Positions 38,125-47,161 of a stretch of DNA of 64,000 nt are shown one piece after another. This DNA comes from Nocardia vinacea (GTDB lineage Bacteria; Actinomycetota; Actinomycetes; Mycobacteriales; Mycobacteriaceae). The position numbers were made by a program, and so were the translations under genes. The DNA lies in the NCBI RefSeq assembly GCF_035920345.1, contig NZ_CP109149.1, positions 3,162,001 to 3,226,000 of the forward strand, read 5' to 3'. Each line of letters opens with the position of its first letter. Position 1 is the first letter of the stretch. The notes under the pieces are model-generated. The model was not told the DNA's origin and searched no databases. It was given only the letters and a program-made list of their open reading frames with translations.

Positions 38125-39093
38125 ATGAAGGCAATAGTAATGACGGGCGTCGGCGGACCCGAGGTCCTGGTCGCCCAGGATGTCGCCGTACCGCATCCGG
38201 GCCCCGGCGAACTGGTGATCCGTGCCGAGGCGATTCCGGTGCTGTTCCCGGAGACCAAACTGCGCTCAGGCGAGTTCCCGATGCCTGTCGAAACACCGGT
38301 GGTCTTCGGTTTCCAGGCCGCCGGAGCGGTCGTCGAGGTCGGGGACGGGGTCGACCCGGCATTGCTCGGCAGACGGGTCACGGTGGCCACCGCAGGATTC
38401 GGGTCCTACGCCGAATTCGTCTGCGCACCAGCACCTTCCGTGATCGTGATTCCGGACGCTCTCTCGTCGGAAGACGCGGCGGCTGTCCTGATGGACGGAT
38501 CGGTGGCACTGCCCCTGCTCGCGACCGCGGCGCTCACGGGCACCGAAACCGTCCTGATCGAAGCCGCCGCAACAGGAGTCGGCAGCGCACTCACCCAACT
38601 CGCCAAGGAATTCGGCGCCGCGCGCGTCATCGCAACCGCTGGCGGCCCTGAAAAGTCCGCGCGAGCACTGGCGTTGGGCGCGGACGAGGTCATCGACCAC
38701 AACGCGCCGGACTGGCCGGCCCGTCTGCGCGAAACCCTCGACGGCACAACGCTCGACGTCGTCTTCGATTCGATCGGCGGCGGCACCGCCCGAGACCTGC
38801 TGGCAGCCATGACCCCGATGCGCGGCCGAATCCTCAGCTACGGCTGGCTCTCGGGAGCCCCAGCCCACATATCTACAACAGACCTACTCCCCCACGGCCT
38901 CACCCTCACCGCCTGCGCCGGCCCGGCCTGGCTCGCCGAGGTATCCCGCTCCGGTGCCGCTGCCCTCGACCGAGCCACCACCGGAACCCTCACTCCCCGA
39001 ATCGATTCCGTTCTCCCCCTCGACGAAGCCGCCAAGGCCCACCAGCTCATCGAGCAGCGCTCCCCCATCGGCAAGATCGTCCTGCGCCCCTGA
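38125..39093 (+). CDS. Zinc-independent quinone oxidoreductase-like MDR enzyme
   Basis: NAD(P)H-dependent medium-chain oxidoreductase of 322 residues, quinone-reductase subgroup: no structural or catalytic zinc cysteines. N-terminal GroES-like domain MKAIVMTGVGGPEVLVAQDV; the cofactor loop is VLIEAAATGVGSALTQLAKEFGA, where the usual AxxGGVG is AATGVGS; the C-terminal stretch KAHQLIEQRSPIGKIVL is conserved. ATG 38125 is chosen because GGAG sits 6 bases upstream. Expression is predicted to be repressed by the divergent TetR. The chimera at 12262-12573 carries the tail of a related enzyme. Confidence 0.88.
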   Translation: MKAIVMTGVGGPEVLVAQDVAVPHPGPGELVIRAEAIPVLFPETKLRSGEFPMPVETPVVFGFQAAGAVVEVGDGVDPALLGRRVTVATAGFGSYAEFVCAPAPSVIVIPDALSSEDAAAVLMDGSVALPLLATAALTGTETVLIEAAATGVGSALTQLAKEFGAARVIATAGGPEKSARALALGADEVIDHNAPDWPARLRETLDGTTLDVVFDSIGGGTARDLLAAMTPMRGRILSYGWLSGAPAHISTTDLLPHGLTLTACAGPAWLAEVSRSGAAALDRATTGTLTPRIDSVLPLDEAAKAHQLIEQRSPIGKIVLRP

Positions 39094-39386
39094 CTCGCAT
39101 ATATCAGCTCAGCCCCGGAATGCGCTCAGGGTAGGCCGGTGCGTACACCTGCGGCACCACATATCACCGCTGCCAACAATCTGACGGCCCGATGGTGTGC
39201 CGCCGCAGTTACGAACGACTTCGTGCTGTCGGGCGCGGGCCTGTTGCCGCTGCTCGCATTTACTCGCCTCCGCAGCCGAAGATTCCGCCGGTACCCGAAG
39301 CGAAATACCATGTGACCGTTGATGTTTCCCGTGGACCATCAAGTGCACAGACTGCATGGTTGCACTGAGTGCATCCACCGACCGCG

Positions 39387-40616
39387 TCAGGCACGGCGGG
39401 CGAAAGCGGGGGCGTGTTCTGGGAGTATGCCTCGGGCGATCAGGAATGGGGGGACGGTGCGGAGGACTGGGATTCGGCGCAGGATGCGTAGTGGCAACGG
39501 AGTCGTTGCGGCATTGGCGATATCGATTCGGCCGGACAGGGCCGGACGGAATACGGCGGCGTGCAGGATGCGTTGCAGGCCCTGGGTGACGACGGTCGGG
39601 AGGGTGCGGCGACGCTGCACCCTGGCCAGGTCGCGGGTGGTCAGGGTGCCCGAAGTCAGGGGTGGGGCAAGGATTCTCGCGGTAGCGACGGCGTCTTGAA
39701 TGGCCAGGTTGATGCCGACTCCACCGGCGGGTGACATGGCGTGGGCGGCGTCGCCGATGCAGAGCAGGCCGTCGGTGTACCACTTGGTCAGGCGGTCCAG
39801 TTTCACGTCGAGTAGTTTCACCTCGTCCCAGTCCCGCACCGCATCCTCCCGATCACGCAACCATGGTGCCGAATCGGCCATGCTGCGCACGATTTCGGTG
39901 ACCGGACCGCGCCGGGCCGCCGCATCGCCGCCCTTGGCGATGAGGGTCGCGACCTGCCAATAGTCACCGCGGTCGAACATGACAGCGGCGCGGTGGGCGC
40001 TGAGCAGTCCGATCAAACCGACGGGGTCGATATCGGTGCGCGGCAAGCGGAACCACCACGCATCCATCGGTGTCGGCCAACTTCGTGAGCCGAGTCCGAC
40101 CTCGGCCCGGAGCACCGAGTCACGGCCGTCGCAGGCCACGGTCAGATCGGCGCGGATTGCGCCGGTTTCGCCGTCTCTGGTCCGGTAGGCGACACCGGCG
40201 ACCCGGCCGTCCTCTCGAATCACCGCTGTCGCTTCGGTATTCATCCGCAGCCGGAAGCTCGGCTCCCGATCGGCCGCACCGGCCAACAGGTCCAGCAGAT
40301 CCCACTGCGGCACCATCGCGATGTATTTGTGCGTACCCGGCAGGTGTTCCAAGGTGAACACCGTCTGCACCGACCCTCGGATCGGCAGCTGGATCTGCTG
40401 CAGCTTGCGCGCGGGCAGTTTCGCGAACTCCGCACCGAGACCCAGTTCATCGAGCAGGTCCAGGGTCGTCGGATGTACTGTGTCACCGCGGAAGTCGCGC
40501 AGGAAGTCCTTGTGTTTCTCCAGGACGGTGACATCGATACCGGCGCGGGCCAGCAGCAGCCCGAGCACCATACCGGCCGGTCCACCACCAACCACCAGAC
40601 ACGTCGTACGTTCCAT
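39387..40616 (-). CDS. FAD-dependent monooxygenase (PHBH-like)
   Basis: Class A flavoprotein hydroxylase, 409 residues. The three fingerprints are present: LVVGGGPAGMVLGLLLARAG (Rossmann dinucleotide-binding, residues 6-25), TVACDGRDS (about 169-177; DG motif) and CIGDAAHAMSPAGGVGINLA (about 288-307; GD motif). DTVHPTTLDLLDELGLG near residue 45 is typical of members acting on aromatic polyketide-like or phenolic substrates. The C-terminus is basic (LRILRRIPVLR). No pathway genes lie beside it, so the substrate is unknown. ATG 40616. Confidence 0.85.
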   Translation of the reverse strand: MERTTCLVVGGGPAGMVLGLLLARAGIDVTVLEKHKDFLRDFRGDTVHPTTLDLLDELGLGAEFAKLPARKLQQIQLPIRGSVQTVFTLEHLPGTHKYIAMVPQWDLLDLLAGAADREPSFRLRMNTEATAVIREDGRVAGVAYRTRDGETGAIRADLTVACDGRDSVLRAEVGLGSRSWPTPMDAWWFRLPRTDIDPVGLIGLLSAHRAAVMFDRGDYWQVATLIAKGGDAAARRGPVTEIVRSMADSAPWLRDREDAVRDWDEVKLLDVKLDRLTKWYTDGLLCIGDAAHAMSPAGGVGINLAIQDAVATARILAPPLTSGTLTTRDLARVQRRRTLPTVVTQGLQRILHAAVFRPALSGRIDIANAATTPLPLRILRRIPVLRTVPPFLIARGILPEHAPAFARRA

Positions 40617-40752
40617 TACCCCGACCTCCCTCCGTGCGCACGCGCCGGACGGACATTCCGCGGGCGCGGATGTAGCGGTTTCCCTGGGCCGACTTCAATG
40701 GTATGCCGCACAGCCGAGCACAAGGCCCGTAACCGTTGCGTCAGCGATCGGA

Positions 40753-41301
40753 TCAGCGACGCAGAACGAAAAAGTACGGCTCGGTCATCCCTCGCATATT
40801 CATCACCCCGAGCAGCGTATCGATATCCACCCGACGGAAGTGGTCGATGATCGGCAGATGGTCGTAAACCATCGCGGCACTCACGGCACCGCGGTATTCG
40901 ATATCGCGCAAACGTGCTGTCGGCCTGCGTGTTCGGATCGCCGGAGCGAGGACGGGCAGCAGCCTCCGCGCGGTTTGCACGCCCGCGAGCGGCACCCTAC
41001 CGGCCAGACCGAGCGGCACCCGCCGCGGATCGACCGCGAAGATATTTCCCGATTCGTCGGCGAACAACAGTGGATGCACCGACTCCGGATCATCGAACTG
41101 CTTGCCGTACCAGCCCGAAGCGACCAACACCCCGGCCATCGGATGCCCGGTATCCAGTTCCTCGCCCCGCCAGCGGCCGACGGTCACCTCCGCGACCCTG
41201 GCCGCGGGCAATCCATCGAACAGCTCCCACGCCCGCTCCGTCGTGCATCCACCATCGAGCAAGTCCGCCAGATCGGACTGCGCGCTCTTATTCTCGGCCA
41301 C
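40753..41301 (-). CDS. GXWXG / DUF4334 domain protein
   Basis: 182 residues in two parts: an N-terminal GXWXG domain (TVGRWRGEELDTGHPMAGV, followed by GWYGKQFDDPESVHPLLF) and a C-terminal DUF4334 domain (DIEYRGAVSAAMVYDHLPIIDHFRRVD, ending PYFFVLRR). The family is common in actinobacteria, and no biochemical function is established that I know of. GTG 41301 is chosen because GAAGGGG lies 7 bases upstream; a frame up to 41325 adds only a few residues. It lies alone between the FAD monooxygenase and the giant NACHT gene, all on the minus strand but with 64-136-base gaps. Confidence 0.85.
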   Translation of the reverse strand: MAENKSAQSDLADLLDGGCTTERAWELFDGLPAARVAEVTVGRWRGEELDTGHPMAGVLVASGWYGKQFDDPESVHPLLFADESGNIFAVDPRRVPLGLAGRVPLAGVQTARRLLPVLAPAIRTRRPTARLRDIEYRGAVSAAMVYDHLPIIDHFRRVDIDTLLGVMNMRGMTEPYFFVLRR

Positions 41302-41365
41302 GACCGATCCCCTTCTCGACAGCAACGTTGCGAGGATAAGGCTATCAACCTCTCATTCGGTCGAC

Positions 41366-44300
41366 TCAGAAGGGCGCGTCGGCTGCCAACTGCCCCACTT
41401 CGGGCAGGTAGGGGTCGAGTTCGCCGGATTCGAACCGCGACATGCCGATGACATGCCAGAACTGGCCGGCGATATTGCCCTCGAATTTGTATCGGCCATC
41501 GGGAGCGAGGGCCGCCCATCCTTCGGGCAGACCCAGCAAGATGGCACGAATCGACGGCGTGCCATCCTCCGGCCGCGACCACAGCAGGATGTTGCCGTCA
41601 TCACCGCCGCTGGCCAGCAGCTTGCCGGACGGATCGAAGCTGAGCGACCAGACCCGGCGCTTATGCCCTTCGAGGGTATGCAGATGACGTCCGGATGCCA
41701 TGTCCCACAATCGAACAACCAGATCATCGCCTCCGGTCGCCAATGTGCCGGTGCGCGAATCGACCGCGGCCGTCCAGAGCCTGCCGGTGTGCCGGGTCAG
41801 CGTATGCAGCGCATCGCCGGATTCGATATCCCAGATGCGGGCAGTGGTATCCCAGGACACGCTGGCGAGGTGGTCCTCGTGGAAGGCCACCGAATACACG
41901 CGGTCCCGATGTCCGTGCAATGCGCGCAGGAACCGTCCGGAGCGCACGTCCCACAGCCGCACCACCGAATCGTCGCAGCCGGTGGCCATCAGCGCACCGT
42001 CGGCACTGAATGCGATCGAGCGCACCCGGCCGCGATGTTCGGCGCAGACGGCGTGCAGTGCACCGGTGGTGCGCACCCAGATGATCACCGTGTCGTCGTC
42101 ATTGGCGGTGGCCACATAGTCGCCGGTCGGGTCGAAGGCAGCGGCCCAGATCGGCGCGGATTCGACATTGATATGGCGTTCGTACAGGTCGGCGTCGAGG
42201 TTGAACAAGCTGAGCCGACCGTCATTGACGACGAGGCCTAGCTGATGGCTGCCGAGCTCGCTGAATATCGCCGATTCGAAGGTGAGCAGGCGGTCTTCGC
42301 TGCCGATCAATCGGCGAACCAACCGCCCGGTCACCGGATCCCACAGTCGAACCACACCGTCGTTACCCACGCCGGAGAGCAGGGTACCGTCCGCATTGAA
42401 GCTGACCGTGCGAACCTGGCGGCCGTGGCCGGTGAGCGTGTGTTTGCAGGTACCGGTTACCGGATCCCAGAGCCGGGTGGTGAATTGGTCGTCGGTAATG
42501 GCCAATTGGGTACCGTCCGGGCGAAAGGCGAACGGCCAGATCGAGCCGGTATGCGCGGTGAGGCGGTGTCGCAACTCCCCGGTCTCGCTGTCGCGCAGAC
42601 AGACCAGTCCGGCGCTGTCGCCCGAGGCGAGCAGTTCACCCGCCGGATCGAAGGTGAGCCAGTAGATGGCCGCAGTGTGTTCGGTGAGCGACTGCCGTTC
42701 CGCACCGGTCTCCACATCCCACAGACGCAGTCCCCCATCGGTATCCCCGCTCGCCACAATCGGCAGGCTGGGGTGGAACGTCACGGTATAGACCCGCCCG
42801 GTATGACCGGGTAAGTCGCGAATCTTCCGACAACTCAACGGATCCCACAGCGCGAGTGTGCCGTCGACGCCACCGACCGCGAGCAGTTCACCGGTGGGAT
42901 TGAACGCCACTCGGAATACCGAGCCGGACGCGCCGCTGAATTCGCCGCTCTCCCTGCCACTTTCGGTATCCCACAGCCGCACGGTGCCATCCCGGTAGGA
43001 AGCCGCGACCAGCGGTCCGCGAATATCCAAGCTGTAGATTAGTTCCCGGCCGCCACCGGCGGGGCGGCATTCGTGTCGCAGTTCGCCGCTCGGCAACGTC
43101 CACAGCCGCAGCACGCCGTCGGCGTCACCGGTGGCCAGCAGATCACCGGCGGGACTCAGCACCACCGGCCACGGCCAGTTCTTGTGCCCCAACAGGATTC
43201 GGCGCAGTTCACCGGTGGCGGCATCCCAGATGGCCACGGTGCCGTCGCCGGATCCGGTCACCAGCACCGTACCGGTGAACGCCACCGCGAACGTCCGTGC
43301 CCGGTGCGTCTGCAAGGTGCGCAGCGGTCTTCCGGTTTCGGCATCGCAGATGAGTACGCCGCCGTCATCACTGCCGATGGCCAGCGTGCCGCCGTCCGGG
43401 TTGTAGGCGACCGGCTGCGGCAGTCGGCCGTGTCTGGCGTGGAAGCCGTGCCGGACTCCGATTGCGGCAGGCGCGAATTCGGTCTGCGCCGCGACTCCGG
43501 GTACCCACGCCGCACCGTACAGATCGGTGCCGGTCGGGGTGCCGGTGACCTCGATGAGTGCCGCCCGGGACCAGCGGCTGCCGCTGGCCCGCGATCCGGT
43601 CAGATCGGTATGCACCAGGCGGGCGCGGGTGAGATCGGCCTCGCCCAGATCCGCGCCGACCAGGCTGGCCTCGTCGAGTCGAGAGCCGACCAACCGCGCA
43701 CCGTTCAGGACGGCACGGTCGAGGTTCGTGCCGACCAACCGGGCACCGCTGAGATCCGCCCCGGTGAGATCGACATCGCGCAGGTCCCGATACGACAGAT
43801 CCTCCCCCGCCAGACTCGCACCGCGCAGATCCGCGGTCGGTGCGGTGCGCAGCCGCGTCGCCACCCGAATGGCATTGGTGCGCGAGACTTCGTCGGCCGC
43901 CTGGTCGGCGAGTACACCCTCGGCCCAGGTGCGCAGTGCCCGGTTGTCGGCGAGATCACAGAGGAAGTCGATCGAGAGTTGGGATAGCGGCGATTGGGTC
44001 AACTGGGCGGGTGCGAGGGTGCCGACCTCGAATTGTTCGGCAATGTGGTTGGCCACCAGCCATTCCATTACCGACGAATGGATGAAGCCGAACAGGTTGT
44101 CCTCGGTGCGCACCAACAGGCTGCCGGAGCCGATGGCGTGCGCCGATTGCTGCACCGACATTCGACTCGATCCGGTCAGCTCGGCCAAACCCGCTGCCAC
44201 CTCGGTCAATTCGGACAGCCGCAGATACGGCTCGTCGGTTTCCCAGACGCGCAGCGCGAATGCCGTGACACCGAGCCACAATTCGTGCAGGCGCAGCCCG

Positions 44301-47068
44301 GGCAGCGCACCAGCCACGCCCGCGGTGCGGTCGGCCTCGTAGGTCAGCCACGACTCCAGGATTTCCCGGTACAGCCCGGCCGGACCCACCGCCTGTTTCG
44401 CGCCCGCCGCGGCCCGTAGCCGCCGCTCGTCCAGATCGGCGATGAACCCGAGCATCCTGGGATTCTGTGCCAGTCCGAGCAGATCCTCGATACCGGTGAT
44501 CAACCCCATTCTGGCGTCGGCGCGGCGGATATCGCCGCCGTAGCGGTTGGTCAGGAAGGCGTGTATCTGCGTGGGCGCGAAATCCTCGATGCCCACGATG
44601 CGCCGATCCTGCAGCACACCGACGCGTTCGCCGAGGGCGGTCAGCACCTGGGCGCGGGATTCGAAGTGCTGGGTGCGGCTGGCCACGATGATCTTGGCTT
44701 TGCCGACGGCCGCCTGCAGCAGGGTTTCGAGATGGTCGGCGGCGAAGTCGTAACTGATCCGGGTGACGAGTTCGTCGAAGCCGTCGAACAGCAACACCAC
44801 CCGACCCTCGCGCAGCATGTAGTGCAGCGCCTTCAGATCGATCCGATCCTCGCCGTGATTGGCCAGATGTGCGGCGACCAGACCGTCGACCGAATGGGTT
44901 TTGTCCAGGGCCCGCAGGTCGATCAGGATCGGAATCAGCGCGGGCATGGTTTCGGTGATGCGGCGGGCCAACTCGCGTAGCGCGAAGGTTTTTCCGCGTC
45001 CGAAATCACCGAGTATGAGGATGAATCGGCCGTGGTCGGCCGCGATCACCTTCATCAGTTCGCCGACCAGATCGTCGCGGATCTGCTGGTCACCGTGTTC
45101 GAGGATCCGGAAGCGCTGCGGCACATACAGATCCGGCGGATAGGTGCGGTCCGCACGCAACTGCGCGGCCTGGTGCGTGAGGTAGTTGTCCAGATCGAGC
45201 AGGCCCTGGAATTCGGTGAAGCTGCGCACCCGCAGACCGTGGCTGGCCGCCTCCTCGCGTAGCGAACGCGGCGGCGCCGCACCGCGATACACGAGTTCGG
45301 ATCCGTATTCCGGATCGTGACCGAGGAAATCCTCCACCACCTGCCTGGTCATGTCACCGACATGCACGCCCACGCGCCACTGGGCGATGACCTCGTCGTC
45401 CTCCCTGGTGATCAGCAGATGCGGCGGCTCCACCTCGACGCGCCGGACTTTCGCACCGGGATAACGGGTTTCGCACACCTCGGCGACGCGCTCGAGCAGC
45501 CGCCCATGCGGATCGACCGCCGGAGTCTCCGCGGGCGGTTCCGGGAGCTCGGGCTCGTCCGGTCCGAGGAGTTCGGGCTGTTTGGCCGTCGGCAGCGCCG
45601 CGGTCACCTTCAGCCAATCGAATTCGAGTTGTGCGGTGGACTCACCACGTCCGGAGAAACGCGCCAGGCCGGCGGCGGTGAGCTGGATGATCTCGTCGCG
45701 GCCCGGAGCGGCCGCGGGCAGGACGGGCAGCGTGTCGTCGAGCCGATCCAGATGCGGACCACCGGGTCCCGGACCGTGCAGCAGCAGGTTCAACCGGCCG
45801 CCGAGCAACCGGGACAGCGTATCTGCGTCGCGCAGCAGGTCCGGATCATGGGCGGGCGTGCCGGCGCCGGGCAGCGGATCGTGCCGGACGACACCGAGGC
45901 GCAACCAACCGTTCTCCTCGAACGGGCGCAGCCGCTCGGCGAACCAGGACGCCTGTGGTTCGCCGATCCGGCCGTAATCGTCCTCGGGCAGGTGGGTCGC
46001 GGCCATGGTCGAGTTCAATCCGGCGACCACCACCCGCAGTTCGGGAATCGGGAACAGCGTCCACGGCTGTCCGATATCGAAGACGAGGTGATCCAGCCCC
46101 TGATACAGCGCACCGAACATCCGCGCGTACTGCTCGAGCTTCGGGAAGTACGGCGGCTGTGGTTTGCGGTCCCGGGCCTCGCAGCTCAGGAAATACGCGT
46201 GGCAGGCCGGTTTGGAGACATCGTGATTGCCGGGCACCACGATCAGCCGCTCCGGACCGAGACCGAGCAGCGTTCGCAATCCGCTCAGGAAGGTCAGCGC
46301 CTCGTCGACCTCGCGCGGACGGCCGGATTCGGTCATATCCCCGGAGACCACGATCAAATCCGGTTTGGCCACACCCTGATTCACCAGATGGGTGACATTG
46401 GCGTGGATGCGCGCCTGCAATTCGGCCGCGGTGCCCGGCTCGTCCGGCGCGAGCAGCCCACGACCGAACCGCGGACCGGCCACATGCAGCACCGAGACGC
46501 TGGTGCGCGGCTCCTCATGATCGGTGGCACCCGGAAACGCAGGGGCCGCAACCGGTGTGCGACGCGGCAGCACGGATTCGGGCGTGTCCGTGATGGTTTC
46601 GACGGCGAACCGGTCTGGACCGTCGTGCGGAAAGCCCGGTTCCGACGGCGGCTTCGCCCGCCCCGCGAGCAGATGTCCGACCCGCTCCAAAAGGGTTCGG
46701 CGCGCCTCCTCGGCGGTGGACACCCGCACCAGGTCGAGATAGGTGATGGTGGCGAGCAGACCCTCGAGCGTGCATTCGGCGATACGCACCGGCATCAGCT
46801 TGCCCGGATCGGTGCGGTAGGCCGCCTGCCACTCCATGGTTCCGTAGTAGGAACCGAGATAGTTCTCCGACAGCACCACCAGCACCACCGCCGAATCACG
46901 AACACCGCGATCCATGAAATCGATGAAGTTGGTGCCGGGCACGAAATCCCAGGCCTGGATGAGGGTGCTGTAGCCCGCGGTCTCCAACTGCCAGGCCAAC
47001 CATGTGGCCCATCGCTCGTCGGCCGGTGAATAACTGATGAAGAAGTCCCGCCGCCCGCCCGAAGTCAC
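41366..47068 (-). CDS. TIR-phosphoesterase-NACHT-pentapeptide-WD40 STAND protein (putative NLR-like immune sensor)
   Basis: 1900 residues with six recognisable parts. (1) TIR domain, about 5-135: FFISYSPADERWATWLAWQL, and LSENYLGSYYGTMEW with Glu79 at the position of the NADase catalytic Glu. (2) Calcineurin-like phosphoesterase, about 190-470, with GDMTE and GNHD but eroded outer motifs. (3) A linker domain, about 520-650. (4) NACHT NTPase, about 680-1020: Walker A GDFGRGKT, Walker B VVLLFDGFDEL, and a winged-helix-like end. (5) Pentapeptide repeats, about 1079-1170 (ADLxGA, ADLGEADLTRARL). (6) About 15 WD40 repeats, 1205-1832, enough for two propellers, plus a conserved actinobacterial tail. 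By analogy to bacterial NLR/Avs proteins, ligand sensing by the WD40s would oligomerise NACHT and activate TIR NAD+ cleavage; inference only. Confidence 0.85.
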   Translation of the reverse strand: MTSGGRRDFFISYSPADERWATWLAWQLETAGYSTLIQAWDFVPGTNFIDFMDRGVRDSAVVLVVLSENYLGSYYGTMEWQAAYRTDPGKLMPVRIAECTLEGLLATITYLDLVRVSTAEEARRTLLERVGHLLAGRAKPPSEPGFPHDGPDRFAVETITDTPESVLPRRTPVAAPAFPGATDHEEPRTSVSVLHVAGPRFGRGLLAPDEPGTAAELQARIHANVTHLVNQGVAKPDLIVVSGDMTESGRPREVDEALTFLSGLRTLLGLGPERLIVVPGNHDVSKPACHAYFLSCEARDRKPQPPYFPKLEQYARMFGALYQGLDHLVFDIGQPWTLFPIPELRVVVAGLNSTMAATHLPEDDYGRIGEPQASWFAERLRPFEENGWLRLGVVRHDPLPGAGTPAHDPDLLRDADTLSRLLGGRLNLLLHGPGPGGPHLDRLDDTLPVLPAAAPGRDEIIQLTAAGLARFSGRGESTAQLEFDWLKVTAALPTAKQPELLGPDEPELPEPPAETPAVDPHGRLLERVAEVCETRYPGAKVRRVEVEPPHLLITREDDEVIAQWRVGVHVGDMTRQVVEDFLGHDPEYGSELVYRGAAPPRSLREEAASHGLRVRSFTEFQGLLDLDNYLTHQAAQLRADRTYPPDLYVPQRFRILEHGDQQIRDDLVGELMKVIAADHGRFILILGDFGRGKTFALRELARRITETMPALIPILIDLRALDKTHSVDGLVAAHLANHGEDRIDLKALHYMLREGRVVLLFDGFDELVTRISYDFAADHLETLLQAAVGKAKIIVASRTQHFESRAQVLTALGERVGVLQDRRIVGIEDFAPTQIHAFLTNRYGGDIRRADARMGLITGIEDLLGLAQNPRMLGFIADLDERRLRAAAGAKQAVGPAGLYREILESWLTYEADRTAGVAGALPGLRLHELWLGVTAFALRVWETDEPYLRLSELTEVAAGLAELTGSSRMSVQQSAHAIGSGSLLVRTEDNLFGFIHSSVMEWLVANHIAEQFEVGTLAPAQLTQSPLSQLSIDFLCDLADNRALRTWAEGVLADQAADEVSRTNAIRVATRLRTAPTADLRGASLAGEDLSYRDLRDVDLTGADLSGARLVGTNLDRAVLNGARLVGSRLDEASLVGADLGEADLTRARLVHTDLTGSRASGSRWSRAALIEVTGTPTGTDLYGAAWVPGVAAQTEFAPAAIGVRHGFHARHGRLPQPVAYNPDGGTLAIGSDDGGVLICDAETGRPLRTLQTHRARTFAVAFTGTVLVTGSGDGTVAIWDAATGELRRILLGHKNWPWPVVLSPAGDLLATGDADGVLRLWTLPSGELRHECRPAGGGRELIYSLDIRGPLVAASYRDGTVRLWDTESGRESGEFSGASGSVFRVAFNPTGELLAVGGVDGTLALWDPLSCRKIRDLPGHTGRVYTVTFHPSLPIVASGDTDGGLRLWDVETGAERQSLTEHTAAIYWLTFDPAGELLASGDSAGLVCLRDSETGELRHRLTAHTGSIWPFAFRPDGTQLAITDDQFTTRLWDPVTGTCKHTLTGHGRQVRTVSFNADGTLLSGVGNDGVVRLWDPVTGRLVRRLIGSEDRLLTFESAIFSELGSHQLGLVVNDGRLSLFNLDADLYERHINVESAPIWAAAFDPTGDYVATANDDDTVIIWVRTTGALHAVCAEHRGRVRSIAFSADGALMATGCDDSVVRLWDVRSGRFLRALHGHRDRVYSVAFHEDHLASVSWDTTARIWDIESGDALHTLTRHTGRLWTAAVDSRTGTLATGGDDLVVRLWDMASGRHLHTLEGHKRRVWSLSFDPSGKLLASGGDDGNILLWSRPEDGTPSIRAILLGLPEGWAALAPDGRYKFEGNIAGQFWHVIGMSRFESGELDPYLPEVGQLAADAPF

Positions 47069-47161
47069 AGCATCAGTATGCCCCGATGGGTCGCCACGCC
47101 AAACGGCAGAAGATCATTACGACGCGTACCGAATGCGGAAGTGCCCCAGCCGATATGCTGC

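Noticed and set aside
41500..43500. Regularly recurring sequence that might be a CRISPR or DNA repeat array
   Set aside because: The periodicity is that of WD40 codons (about 120-130 bases) with divergent DNA; there are no identical repeats or spacers.
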